64,000 nucleotides of DNA from an uncultured Eggerthellaceae bacterium (GTDB lineage Bacteria > Actinomycetota > Coriobacteriia > Coriobacteriales > Eggerthellaceae): the NCBI GenBank assembly GCA_934668515.1, contig CAKUNS010000004.1, forward strand, positions 16,642 to 80,641. Reading direction: 5' to 3'. Each line of letters opens with the position of its first letter. Position 1 is the stretch's first letter. A model generated the notes under the pieces. That model searched no databases. It was not told the DNA's origin and saw only the letters and a program-made list of their open reading frames with translations. The position numbers and the translations under genes were made by a program. This document shows, piece after piece, positions 53,192 to 63,370 of this stretch.

Positions 53192-53872
53192 TTATTTCTT
53201 GCTGCGCTTTTTAGGGGCGGCCTTCCCGAAACTGGGGCAGATGTCTGACAGGAAGCAATCGTCGCAATGCGGGCGTTGGGCGTCGCAGACCTCGCGGCCG
53301 AACAGCACCCATTCGTGGTTGACCGGTCCCCAGTATTCCTTGGGGTAGAGCTTCAACAGGTCTTGCTCGATTTTCGACGGGTCGTCCTGATTGGTGAATT
53401 TCAAGCGTTGAGCGATGCGCTTCACATGCGTGTCGACGGCGATCCCTTCGACGATGCCGAAGCCGGTGTTCATGACGATGTTGGCGGTTTTGCGCCCGAC
53501 GCCGGGCAGCCGCTCAAGCTCTTCGTACGTATGCGGGACCTCGCCCCCGAACTCGGTCAGTACCATTTGGGCGCACTTCACGCAGTTGCGTGCCTTCGCG
53601 TGATGAAAGCCGATGGTTCGGATGATCTCTTCGACGTCCTCGACGTTGGCGGATGCCAGGTCGGCGATGGTGGGGTAGCGCTCCCACAGCACCGGCGTCA
53701 CCTTGTTCACGCCTTTATCGGTTGTCTGAGCCGAAAGAAGCGTGGCGATCGTCAGGTGGAAGGGGTCGTTGTCGAAGATCAGCGCACATTCTGCATCGGG
53801 GTAATGGGTGCCCATCCGGTTGGCAACCTCAAGCGCGCGCTCCCGTTTCGACTTCATCGATTCACGTGGCAT
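53192..53872 (-). CDS. nth: Endonuclease III
   Basis: 226 residues. HhH motif LERLPGVGRKTANIV with catalytic Lys, catalytic Asp in VDTHVKRIAQR, and an intact 4Fe-4S ligand set CDAQRPHCDDCFLSDIC (C-x6-C-x2-C-x5-C). It removes oxidised pyrimidines and nicks the strand. The tail is basic. AAGGACAAGG precedes the ATG. Its intact cluster contrasts with the MutY-like protein of this window. The 214 bases between nth and gdhA hold only a short CACCGT/ACGGTG repeat (54023-54037) and no clear promoter. Confidence 0.95.
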   Translation of the reverse strand: MPRESMKSKRERALEVANRMGTHYPDAECALIFDNDPFHLTIATLLSAQTTDKGVNKVTPVLWERYPTIADLASANVEDVEEIIRTIGFHHAKARNCVKCAQMVLTEFGGEVPHTYEELERLPGVGRKTANIVMNTGFGIVEGIAVDTHVKRIAQRLKFTNQDDPSKIEQDLLKLYPKEYWGPVNHEWVLFGREVCDAQRPHCDDCFLSDICPSFGKAAPKKRSKK

Positions 53873-54014
53873 GACCTTGTCCTTTCCCGTTTCTTTGTCG
53901 TACCAGTATAGCGATTGGGCGTGAACGGCATGCGATGGGTTTTAGACGGCAGATCATTGTTAAGAGCTCATTTCAGCTGTTTTGCTTCGAGGTTAACCAG
54001 TTGGGGCAAATTAG

Positions 54015-55421
<1,407 letters not shown>

Positions 55422-55451
55422 TCTGTTTCATTCGGATATAGTCGCAGTTCG

Positions 55452-55489
55452 AACGCTGCGGGGTTCCATAGCCCCGCAGCGTTTTTTTT
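55452..55489 (+). terminator. Terminator of gdhA
   Basis: AACGCTGCGGGG pairs with CCCCGCAGCGTT (12 bp) and is followed by eight T. Confidence 0.96.
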
Positions 55490-55550
55490 CATGCGCGGCA
55501 GTTTCTTGGCGAGTGAGCTGGCGCCCCGGCGATCTATGCGTCTTCTGAAT

Positions 55551-55565
55551 GTTATACTGTAATAC
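55551..55565. promoter_or_regulatory. Imperfect palindrome over the -10 of the toxin-antitoxin operon
   Basis: GTTATACTGTAATAC matches its reverse complement at 11 of 15 positions and contains a TATACT -10 box, 26 nt before the antitoxin ATG. This is the usual place for antitoxin autorepression. The -35 is poor. Confidence 0.4.
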
Positions 55566-55583
55566 AAGTAGAAGGAGGCTTTT

Positions 55584-55904
55584 ATGAACGCCATGGTTAC
55601 AGCGCGTGTGCCCATAGAGGTGAAAGAGCAAGGCGGAAAGATCTTGGAGGAAATCGGCTCGAACCCAACCGATCTCATCAATAAGGCTTACGCCTATGTC
55701 CTTAAGTACGGCGCGTTGCCTGGCGATCTTGAAGCTTTCCAGAACGGGGCAGGAGAAAGGCAAACAGTCTCGCCTGAAATGCTCGATGAGTTGCGTGGGG
55801 CATACGAGGAAATGTCATTGCCTCTTGAAGACGCATGGGGCTCGATTAGCTTCAAAGAGATTCGGGATCAGCTGGAGGAGGATCGCCGTGCGCGCTTTGC
55901 TTGA
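55584..55904 (+). CDS. RelB/DinJ-type antitoxin
   Basis: 106 residues. The N-terminal ribbon-helix-helix (MVTARVPIEVKEQGGKILEEIGSNPTDLI) is of the DinJ/RelB kind; the C-terminal half is acidic and Glu/Leu-rich and should wrap the toxin. GAAGGAGG precedes the ATG. The toxin gene starts inside its last codons (17-nt overlap), a sign of coupled translation. Confidence 0.82.
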   Translation: MNAMVTARVPIEVKEQGGKILEEIGSNPTDLINKAYAYVLKYGALPGDLEAFQNGAGERQTVSPEMLDELRGAYEEMSLPLEDAWGSISFKEIRDQLEEDRRARFA

Positions 55905-56328
55905 CACCTGTGTCCTGTTTGACATCATCGCGCGACGCATGACATTCGAGGAGTCTTGCAAGTTGCTTGTCCCTCATGCGTTCGGCGATTTGGAGTTGTG
56001 GGCGTCCGCGAAGTCGTACACCGACATCTTCTACGTCATGAGCAAGAAAGCAGAAAGCGAAGATATTCAGAGGGCATTTCTTAAAAGTTTTGAACTGTTC
56101 AATGTCTGCTCGGTTGATAAGGCTGCTTTGGCGCGTGCCGCAAGTCTCTCTTGGCCCGATTTCGAGGATTGCCTGATTTCAGTATGCGCCGATCGTATCG
56201 ATGCCGATGCCATCGTAACGCGAGATGCGAAAGGCTTTGCGCGCTCGACGGTTCGGGCTTATTCGCCAGAGGAAATGTTCCAGCTATTGCAGGAACGGGG
56301 GCTTCAGTACGCGATCGAGGAGGTTTAG
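55888..56328 (+). CDS. PIN-domain toxin (VapC-like RNase)
   Basis: 146 residues. PIN-fold acidic residues appear in RALLDTCVLFDII (Asp8), in the middle, and in WPDFEDCLISVCADRIDADAIVTRDAKGF. The family cuts RNA, often initiator tRNA or rRNA. GTG at 55888 has GGAGGAG 7 nt upstream; the longer frame from 55696 only shadows the antitoxin. Pairing a DinJ-type antitoxin with a PIN toxin is a mixed but known combination. Confidence 0.82.
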   Translation: MRALLDTCVLFDIIARRMTFEESCKLLVPHAFGDLELWASAKSYTDIFYVMSKKAESEDIQRAFLKSFELFNVCSVDKAALARAASLSWPDFEDCLISVCADRIDADAIVTRDAKGFARSTVRAYSPEEMFQLLQERGLQYAIEEV

Positions 56329-56340
56329 GAGGTTGTCGCG

Positions 56341-56373
56341 AAAAAGCCCGGAATGAAGATCCATTCCGGGCTT
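56341..56373 (-). terminator. Terminator of the macrodomain gene
   Basis: On the minus strand AAGCCCGGAATG pairs with CATTCCGGGCTT (12 bp, 6-nt loop) and runs into TTTT. It may also stop the plus-strand toxin transcript. Confidence 0.85.
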
Positions 56374-56457
56374 GATCAGTGGTTCGCGCTGGCGGATTCG
56401 AGCTACATTGCCGGTGCTGCTCGTCCTTGCAATCTTGAGGGGCTCTGGCAGGCCCGT

Positions 56458-57273
56458 TTAGAACCCCAGCAGATCCTCGTAAAGCTGCTCGCCCTTCTTC
56501 GAGAACACGTTGAATACCACCGTCATGTCTGTTTCGGGGTGGTTGGCAAGCCATGCCTCCACGGTATCCACTGCGATCTGCGATGCCTCTTTTTCGGGGA
56601 ACCCGAACACGCCGGTCGAGATGCCGCAGAATGCAATTGAATGTATGTTGTGCTTCGCTGCTTCGTCCAAACAGCTTTTGTAGCACGAAGCCAACTCGCG
56701 CTTGTGCTTGGGGGTGGGGTTTTCGTTGGCGATGGGACCTACGGTATGCACGATGTATTTGCTGGGCAAGTTGTAAGCGCCGGTTACCTTCGCCGTTCCC
56801 GTAGGCTCTTCGTGTCCCTGTTCCTTCATCAGCCTGTCGCATTCCATGCGCAGCTGCACCCCAGCGTACGTGTGGATGGCGTTGTCGATGCAGTGATGAC
56901 CGGGAACCCAGCACCCCAGCATTTGCGAATTTGCGGCGTTCACGATGCCGTCAACGGCAAGCGTGGCGATGTCGCCGAGCCATAAGCGGATGTGGTCGTT
57001 GGCGGGCGAAGGGCGTGTGTCGTCCAAGGTCGAGATGCCGTATTCGGCAATAAGGCTCCGGAGCAGTTGGTCTTGCGTGGCAAGGAAATTCTCGCTTGCA
57101 GGTTGCGGGTGGCGGGTGTTCACCAGGCCGCGGAAGATTGCCCAAAGGCGGTCGTCGTCAATGACACCGGCCGATTCGGCGCGCTCGAGCTGTTCGACTT
57201 GGTCGAATTGCTGGCGCTCGGTATATAGGTACTCGATCAGGCTTATAAGTTCGTCGTGGTGGTTTGCGGCCAT
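56458..57273 (-). CDS. Zinc-type macrodomain ADP-ribose hydrolase
   Basis: 271 residues. A helical N-terminal part (about 1-90) precedes a macrodomain: GDIATLAVDGIVNAANSQML, then the zinc-binding segment GCWVPGHHCIDNAIH and LRMEC, then GPIANENPTPK and FCGISTGVFGFPEKEA. The Cys-His-Cys set marks the Zn-Macro class, which removes ADP-ribose from proteins. In staphylococci and streptococci such enzymes sit beside a SirTM sirtuin and a lipoylated GcvH-like carrier; none is near here. GGGAGAG precedes the ATG. Confidence 0.88.
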   Translation of the reverse strand: MAANHHDELISLIEYLYTERQQFDQVEQLERAESAGVIDDDRLWAIFRGLVNTRHPQPASENFLATQDQLLRSLIAEYGISTLDDTRPSPANDHIRLWLGDIATLAVDGIVNAANSQMLGCWVPGHHCIDNAIHTYAGVQLRMECDRLMKEQGHEEPTGTAKVTGAYNLPSKYIVHTVGPIANENPTPKHKRELASCYKSCLDEAAKHNIHSIAFCGISTGVFGFPEKEASQIAVDTVEAWLANHPETDMTVVFNVFSKKGEQLYEDLLGF

Positions 57274-57467
57274 GTTCTCTCCCTTTGAATTGCTTCCATG
57301 CGCTCTGTTTGGTTTTGTCCGTTTCGGATTCTAGCCTTTTTCGGGAGCGGAAACGCACTGCGCGCCTCAACGTTCATGCGGGTTATCATAGGTTCGGGCG
57401 GAAACGCCCTATTCGTTTTCGTGCATTGTTCGCGCGGGTCCTCAATCCTGCGTTTAAGGGGAAATCT

Positions 57468-60400
57468 GTGCTAATCGAATCGCTTGTTTACCCGTTCGAG
57501 AAAACCGGCTGCCTCGATGCGTTCTGGGGCAAGCTTGACGCCGGGCAGGATGCCGTTTTGGGTGTGGCCTCTTCGGCGCGCCCCTTTATGGTTGCTGCTC
57601 GTTTTGCGTATCGACCTCAGCCTACGCTTGTCGTGGTTGCAGGTGAGGACGCGGCTCTTTCGTTTGCGCGCAACGTGGCAGCGTATTTGGGCGAAGACCG
57701 CGTCCTTCGTTTTCCTGAGCGCACCGATTATCCCTTTGAAATGAAACAGCAGAACGCCAAGAAGGCCGCCGAGTCGGCGAAGCTTGCGGCTCGTCGAATG
57801 GAAGCCGCCTATGCGCTCCATGAGGGCAAGGACGTCGTTGTGGTTGCCAGCGCGCGTGCTCTTTTGCGCATGCTGCCTCCGGCGGAAAGCGACGTGTGCG
57901 TGCCGCTGGTTTTCCAAACGGGCGTTGAGGTGGCTGATATGCCAGGCGCTTCGAAGCGCGGGGTCGATTCGTTCGAGGACATCGGGCGTTCTTTGGAGGA
58001 GTGCGGCTACGCCAACACCGGCGAGATCGACGGCCCTGGCACATTCGCGGTTCGTGGCGGCGTGATCGACGTGTTCCCGGGCAACTCGGTTTTTCCCGTG
58101 CGCATCGACTTCTTCGGCGACGAGGTTGATGAGATCAGGCGAATCGTTCTGTCGACGGGGCAGACCATCTCGTCGCTTGATTCCATCGAAGTTTACCCGG
58201 TTCGCGAGTTCTCGTGTTCGGCGACCTCGCGTGCGAAGGCTATCAAGAAGCTCGAGCGTTCGGCTCGTACTAATCCCGCCCATCGCGATTTGCTCGAGCA
58301 GCTCGAGGGTGGGCTTCATTTCGAGGGTGCCGATGCCCTGTTGGCGATGATCCACGATAAGACTGTTACTTTGGGCGATTACGCGCGCAAGGGCGTTTTG
58401 TCGTGCTTGGTCGAGCCGCGTTCTCTTGTTGACGACGCCATGCATGCTATGGACGAGATCTCAGCCCGCGCTAAGGGGTCGAACATCGCCCTTGAGGGGT
58501 TGTATGCATCTCCGGCAACACTGGATTTCGGCGGCGACGTGCGTGCGACGTATCTGTCCATCATGCGCGTTGGAAGCGCGCTTGATGAAGAGCTGCCAGT
58601 CAAGCGCGTTGAGGTGGCGGGGCATCCCGAGAAGTTGTACGGCCGCCTTCGCCAGCTCATCGACGGCAACTATCTGGTGGTGTTCTCGGCTCCGGGTTAT
58701 CGCGCCCGCGAGGACATGAAGCTTGCGTTCGTCGAGCACAGCCTGCCCATTCAGGAGAGGTTGGATTCAGGCAACGACGCTGACGCCGAGCGCGCTTCCT
58801 CGGAAGCGCAGCGACAGCGTCCCGGGGTTTCGGCCGAGCGCGCTTCGACGCCGAAGGGGCTTTCGCGAAAGCCCCTGACAGCGTCAGAGGATCGTGAAGC
58901 GCAGCGACAGCGTCCTGATATTTCGGTCGAGCGCAGTGCCGGCGGAGTGGCGACGTCGGCGCTCGCGCGTGAGGCAAAGGCGCGCGTTTCCGACGAAGAT
59001 GAGCACGTCGAGCTTCGAAAGCGCCGCCTCCGTCGTGGCGTGGTGAACGTCGTCGACGTCGATATTCCCCTGGGCATGATCATCCCCAAGGCGAAGCTTG
59101 CCATGATCAGCTTGTCTGACACGCAGGGCGCCCAGGCGCATCGCGCTAACCGCCGTGTCGACGTGACCGAGGTCACGTTCCCGTACAGGCCGGGCGACTA
59201 TGTCGTTCATGCTGCTCACGGCATCGCGTACTTCGCAGGATTGGTGCGCCGCGAGATCGACGGCACCGAACGCGATTACCTTGAGCTGAAATACGACGGC
59301 GAAGACAAGCTGTTCGTCCCGGTCGAGCAGCTTGACCGCGTCACGCGTTATGTGGGTCCCGAAGGCTCCAGCCCGCGCCTTACGCGTCTGAACACCTCGG
59401 ATTGGTCGCGCGCTCTTTCGAAGGCGCGCAAGGCAACGAAAAAACTCGCGTTCGATCTGGTGGACGTCTATGCCCGTCGTGCGGCGGTGCAGGGTTTCCG
59501 CTTCAGCCCCGATACCCCGTGGCAGCGCGAAATGGAAGATGCTTTCCCGTATCGGGAGACCCCCGATCAGCTTTCCGCTATCGCCGACGTGAAGGCGGAC
59601 ATGCAATCGCCTCGGCCGATGGACCGACTGGTCTGCGGTGACGTTGGCTTTGGCAAGACCGAGGTCGCGCTTCGTGCCGCGTTCAAGGCCACTCAAGATA
59701 ACAAGCAGGTCATGGTTTTGTGCCCGACCACCATTTTGGCTCAGCAGCACTACACCAACTTCAGCGAGCGTTGCGAGCCTTTCGGCGTGAAAGTCGAGGT
59801 GCTTTCTCGTTTCCGCACACCCCAGCAGCAACAAGCCGCGCTTGAGGGCTTTTCGAACGGCGACGTCGATATCCTGGTGGGCACGCATCGCCTGCTTTCG
59901 CGCGATGTGAACCCCCATGATCTCGGTCTTGTCATCATCGACGAGGAGCAGCGTTTCGGCGTGGGCCACAAAGAGCAGATGAAGAATCTGCGCGAGTACA
60001 TCGACGTGCTCACGCTTTCGGCAACGCCCATCCCGCGCACCATGCAGATGTCGCTTTCCGGTGTGCGCGACATGAGCCTGATCCTCACGCCGCCCGACGA
60101 GCGACGCCCCGTTGAAGTGCACGTGGGCGAATGGGATCCCGACTTGGTTAGCGCCGCCATCAGGCGTGAGCTTGGCCGTGGCGGCCAGGTTTACTACGTC
60201 TCGAATCGCGTTCGCTCCATCGACGAGGCCGTGCGCCGCGTGCAGGAGGCTGCGGGCGAGGCGCGTGTCGGTGTGGCTCACGGCAAGATGGACAAAGACT
60301 CGCTTGAGCGCACCATGGAAGATTTCGCGGCGGGTCAGCTTGATGTTCTGGTGGCAACCACCATCATCGAAAGCGGCATCGACAACCCTCATACCAACAC

Positions 60401-61361
60401 GCTTATCATCGAAGACTCGCAACGCCTTGGCTTGGCGCAGATGTATCAGCTGAAGGGGCGCGTGGGCCGCTCTTCCACGCAGGCCTATGCCTACTTCATG
60501 TTCCCCGACAACATCCCCCTCACCGAGGAGGCGACGGCGCGTCTTACCGCGCTTGGCGAGCATCAGGAGCTTGGCAGCGGCATGCGCATTGCCATGCGCG
60601 ATCTCGAGATCCGCGGCGCGGGCGATATCCTAGGTGCCGAGCAGTCGGGCAACATGTCTGCGGTCGGTTTCGACCTGTTCGCGCAGATGCTTGCAAGCGC
60701 CGTTGGCGACACGCGCGAAGGCGTTGCCGTCGACGGTGACGGCCTGCCACCTGCCTTGTCGGACATCACGGTGAATCTTCCGGGCGATATGTTCTTCCCC
60801 GAACCGTACATCCCCGATGCCGACGAGCGCGTTCTTTGGTATCGTCGCGTGGCTTCAGCGGCGACGATCGAGGCGGTGGAGGACGTCTTCAACGACTTGT
60901 CCTCGAAGCGTCCTGACATGCCCGACGCCGCGAAGAGCATGTTCGACAAGGCGCGCATTCGCGCTTGGGCGGCCGAGCATCATATCAAGTTGATCTCGGT
61001 GGTGGGCGGCAAATTGGTTGTTGAGCCGGTGGATATTCCGGATGAGCTTTCGACGAAGATCCGTCGCGCGGGCGGAAGCTATCTTGCCGACAAAAGGAAG
61101 CTGCGCCTTCCGTTGAAATATTTCGGGCCTGACGGGTTGTCGTTGCGTGACCGATCGACCAGGCGCAGCTCGCGTGTGTCGGTCGGTGCGGGCAAGATCG
61201 GGGCTTCGAAGCGCAGCGGGGCGGGGGCCGGCATGGGCACCTCATCCTCTCGTGCGGCGTCTTCTTCGGCTGCGCCGGGGGCGGGCGGGATCGAGGGAAC
61301 CTCGCTCACTCCCGCGGAACTTATGGATGCTGTCTTCACATTTCTACAAGAGCTTGCCTAG
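57468..61361 (+). CDS. mfd: Transcription-repair coupling factor Mfd with an in-frame repeat insertion
   Basis: 1297 residues, longer than the usual ~1150. UvrB-like domains at the N-terminus, the RNA polymerase-interacting domain near 540-600 (YRPGDYVVHAAHGIAYFAGL), then the helicase: Walker A CGDVGFGKTEVALRAAF near 723, DEEQRFG, and ESGIDNPHTN; TRCF domain at the end plus an added Ala/Ser/Gly-rich tail. Residues about 430-505 are a charged low-complexity insertion built on two EAQRQRP-type repeats (see the repeat entry). It pushes stalled RNA polymerase off damage and recruits UvrA. Start GTG 57468 with AAGGGGA 5 nt before; the longer frame from 57264 runs over the macrodomain promoter region, which also has a GGGCG-GAAA-CGCCC hairpin. 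Confidence 0.93.
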   Translation: MLIESLVYPFEKTGCLDAFWGKLDAGQDAVLGVASSARPFMVAARFAYRPQPTLVVVAGEDAALSFARNVAAYLGEDRVLRFPERTDYPFEMKQQNAKKAAESAKLAARRMEAAYALHEGKDVVVVASARALLRMLPPAESDVCVPLVFQTGVEVADMPGASKRGVDSFEDIGRSLEECGYANTGEIDGPGTFAVRGGVIDVFPGNSVFPVRIDFFGDEVDEIRRIVLSTGQTISSLDSIEVYPVREFSCSATSRAKAIKKLERSARTNPAHRDLLEQLEGGLHFEGADALLAMIHDKTVTLGDYARKGVLSCLVEPRSLVDDAMHAMDEISARAKGSNIALEGLYASPATLDFGGDVRATYLSIMRVGSALDEELPVKRVEVAGHPEKLYGRLRQLIDGNYLVVFSAPGYRAREDMKLAFVEHSLPIQERLDSGNDADAERASSEAQRQRPGVSAERASTPKGLSRKPLTASEDREAQRQRPDISVERSAGGVATSALAREAKARVSDEDEHVELRKRRLRRGVVNVVDVDIPLGMIIPKAKLAMISLSDTQGAQAHRANRRVDVTEVTFPYRPGDYVVHAAHGIAYFAGLVRREIDGTERDYLELKYDGEDKLFVPVEQLDRVTRYVGPEGSSPRLTRLNTSDWSRALSKARKATKKLAFDLVDVYARRAAVQGFRFSPDTPWQREMEDAFPYRETPDQLSAIADVKADMQSPRPMDRLVCGDVGFGKTEVALRAAFKATQDNKQVMVLCPTTILAQQHYTNFSERCEPFGVKVEVLSRFRTPQQQQAALEGFSNGDVDILVGTHRLLSRDVNPHDLGLVIIDEEQRFGVGHKEQMKNLREYIDVLTLSATPIPRTMQMSLSGVRDMSLILTPPDERRPVEVHVGEWDPDLVSAAIRRELGRGGQVYYVSNRVRSIDEAVRRVQEAAGEARVGVAHGKMDKDSLERTMEDFAAGQLDVLVATTIIESGIDNPHTNTLIIEDSQRLGLAQMYQLKGRVGRSSTQAYAYFMFPDNIPLTEEATARLTALGEHQELGSGMRIAMRDLEIRGAGDILGAEQSGNMSAVGFDLFAQMLASAVGDTREGVAVDGDGLPPALSDITVNLPGDMFFPEPYIPDADERVLWYRRVASAATIEAVEDVFNDLSSKRPDMPDAAKSMFDKARIRAWAAEHHIKLISVVGGKLVVEPVDIPDELSTKIRRAGGSYLADKRKLRLPLKYFGPDGLSLRDRSTRRSSRVSVGAGKIGASKRSGAGAGMGTSSSRAASSSAAPGAGGIEGTSLTPAELMDAVFTFLQELA
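58785..58930 (+). repeat. Palindrome-rich repeat inserted in mfd
   Basis: Direct repeats GAAGCGCAGCGACAGCGTCC at 58803-58822 and 58896-58915, and GCCGAGCGCGCTTC at 58785-58798 and 58833-58846. Palindromes: 58792-58809 (GCGCTTCC-TC-GGAAGCGC), 58855-58876 (22 bp perfect, arms AGGGGCTTTCG / CGAAAGCCCCT) and 58874-58886 (CTGAC-AGC-GTCAG). The whole stretch stays in frame. It resembles a dispersed palindromic mini-element that has entered a coding gene. Confidence 0.65.
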
Positions 61362-61395
61362 CAAGAAATTACGTACTAATATGCATTCTTGCAAT

Positions 61396-61471
<76 letters not shown>

Positions 61472-61482
61472 TTGATAGCATT

Positions 61483-61515
61483 CGGCCAGGGCAAACGCTC
61501 TGGCCGTTTTCATTT
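61483..61515 (+). terminator. Terminator after tRNA-Gly
   Basis: CGGCCAG pairs with CTGGCCG (loop ~10 nt), followed by TTTTCATTT. Confidence 0.85.
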
Positions 61516-61544
61516 CAGTCGGCTATCGATTAGGAGGGTTTCGC

Positions 61545-62114
61545 ATGCAGTTTATCGATATCACGCTTCCCATTACTCCCGAGATGCGCGAGATCGCGAA
61601 AAGCGATGAACGCAAGGGCTTCGCAGGGCACGTCGGAACCCACTTCGACGTCATGGGCAAGGAATTCCCTCTTGAGTACAGCGAGCGCGTCGGCGTCGTT
61701 TTCGACGTGTCGGATGTCCATGGTCGCGACATTCGGATTTCCGATATCGACTTCGATCTTGTCGGCAAAGATATGTTCGTGGGCTTTCGAACGGGCTTCG
61801 TCGAGAAGGCGGGCTACGGCTCGAAGGGTTATTTCAGCGAGCATCCGCAGCTTTCCGTCGAGCTTATCGATGCGTTGGTCAAGAAGGGCGTTTCAATCGT
61901 CGGCTTGGATTTCGCGGGAATCCGCCGCCCGCCTGAACACACCCCGACCGATGCCCGCTTGGCGAACGCCGGTACGTTCGTCGTTGAGAACCTGTGCGGC
62001 CTTGACGCCCTTGTTGCATGCGAGCAACCGCTCACCATCTGCACATACCCTATGAAATACGTTGGCTTGACCGGCTTGCCGTGCCGCGTGATCGCGCATG
62101 TCGGCTCGCGCTAA
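61545..62114 (+). CDS. Cyclase-family metal hydrolase (kynurenine-formamidase-like)
   Basis: 189 residues with the family metal site HVGTHFD (HxGTHxD) near residue 28 and GLDFAGIRRPPEHTPTDARL later. Related enzymes hydrolyse formylkynurenine, isatin or polyketide-type amides using Zn or Mn; the substrate here is unknown. AGGAGGG precedes the ATG. The MFS gene follows 9 bases later, so the two may form one catabolic or detoxifying unit. Confidence 0.85.
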   Translation: MQFIDITLPITPEMREIAKSDERKGFAGHVGTHFDVMGKEFPLEYSERVGVVFDVSDVHGRDIRISDIDFDLVGKDMFVGFRTGFVEKAGYGSKGYFSEHPQLSVELIDALVKKGVSIVGLDFAGIRRPPEHTPTDARLANAGTFVVENLCGLDALVACEQPLTICTYPMKYVGLTGLPCRVIAHVGSR

Positions 62115-62123
62115 AGAGGACTT

Positions 62124-63317
62124 GTGGCAAGTAAGAACAAATCTGCTTTGACCCTGCGAGAGCTTTTGCCCCTGCTGGGAATCACGGTTTCCGCTTTCAT
62201 CTTCAATACGTCTGAGTTCATGCCTGTTGGTTTGCTTACCGACATCGGCGCGACATTCGGAACCGACGAGGGGACCACCGGTCTCATCGTGTCGGTATAT
62301 GCGTGGGCCGTCATGATCCTGTCCGTGCCGCTTATGATGCTTGCGTCGCGCATCCCATTCAAGCCGCTTATCGTGCTTGTTCTGGGCGTGTTCTGCGCAG
62401 GGCAGCTTTTGTCGGCCATCGCCGCCAGCTACGGTATGCTTATCGTCGCGCGCTTGGTGGTGGCCTGCGCCCATTCGGTGTTCTGGGCTATCGCCGCGCC
62501 GATCGCTGCGCGCTTGGTCGACCCTCAACACGGGGCGCTTGCCGTAAGCGTGGTGGTTGCGGGCTCTGCTTTGGCGATGGTCGTCGGCTTGCCACTTGGC
62601 CGCGTCATCGGTTTGCTTCTTGGTTGGCGCCAGACGTTTGCCTGCGTGGGCGCCGTGTCGTTCGCGGTGTTGCTTTACCTGTTGTTCGTCTTCCCGCGCC
62701 TTGAGGGCGCGGCCGCCTTCAAGCTGAACCAGCTTCCCTCTCTTTTCAAGAACAAGGTGCTCGTCGGTGTTTTCGTGGTCACGGCGCTGTACCCCATGGG
62801 CTATTACACCTGCTACAGCTACATCGAGCCGTTCTTGCTTCAGATCGGCGGGATGGGCGAGGACGTTGTCACCGTGGTGCTGGTGGTTTTCGGCATCGCC
62901 GGCCTTTTGGGCAGCGCGGTGTGCACGCGCTTCTATTCGGCGAAATCGTCCTTCTTCCCGTGCGCCGTCATCGCCGGCGTCGCGTTCTCGTTGGCGGTGC
63001 TTCGTCCCAGCGTCGCGGCTCTTCCGCTGCTCACTGCGGTATGCGTGCTGTGGGGTGTGTCGGGTTCGGGGTACAACATCGTGTACCAGGCGAAGATCAT
63101 CGAGGTTGCCGACGAGTCCGAGCAGACTGTCGCCATGGCCATGTTCTCGGGCATCTTCAACCTTGGCATTGGCACGGGAAGCTTCATCGGTGGCTCCGTT
63201 TGCACGCATCTCGGTCTTAAGTACGTCGGTATCTTCGGGTGCGCCATCGCGATGGTCGCGCTTGCTTATTGCGTTTTCGTTCTGGTTCCTCGCATGCGAC
63301 GTCGGCGGGTATATTAA
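62124..63317 (+). CDS. DHA1-family MFS exporter (SotB/AraJ-like)
   Basis: 397 residues, twelve membrane helices. FNTSEFMPVGLLTDIG at helix 1 and GLIVSVYAWAVMILSVPLMMLASRIPFKPL match the SotB/AraJ/YdhP group of sugar or arabinose-type efflux proteins; HSVFWAIAAPIAARLVDPQHGALA follows. Starts with GTG after AGAGGA. The substrate is unknown; it may export a product of the preceding hydrolase. Confidence 0.85.
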   Translation: MASKNKSALTLRELLPLLGITVSAFIFNTSEFMPVGLLTDIGATFGTDEGTTGLIVSVYAWAVMILSVPLMMLASRIPFKPLIVLVLGVFCAGQLLSAIAASYGMLIVARLVVACAHSVFWAIAAPIAARLVDPQHGALAVSVVVAGSALAMVVGLPLGRVIGLLLGWRQTFACVGAVSFAVLLYLLFVFPRLEGAAAFKLNQLPSLFKNKVLVGVFVVTALYPMGYYTCYSYIEPFLLQIGGMGEDVVTVVLVVFGIAGLLGSAVCTRFYSAKSSFFPCAVIAGVAFSLAVLRPSVAALPLLTAVCVLWGVSGSGYNIVYQAKIIEVADESEQTVAMAMFSGIFNLGIGTGSFIGGSVCTHLGLKYVGIFGCAIAMVALAYCVFVLVPRMRRRRVY

Positions 63318-63370
63318 ACTCTTCACGGCAAATAAACGCATTTCAGCATTTCAGCAGGGGATAGATTCAC

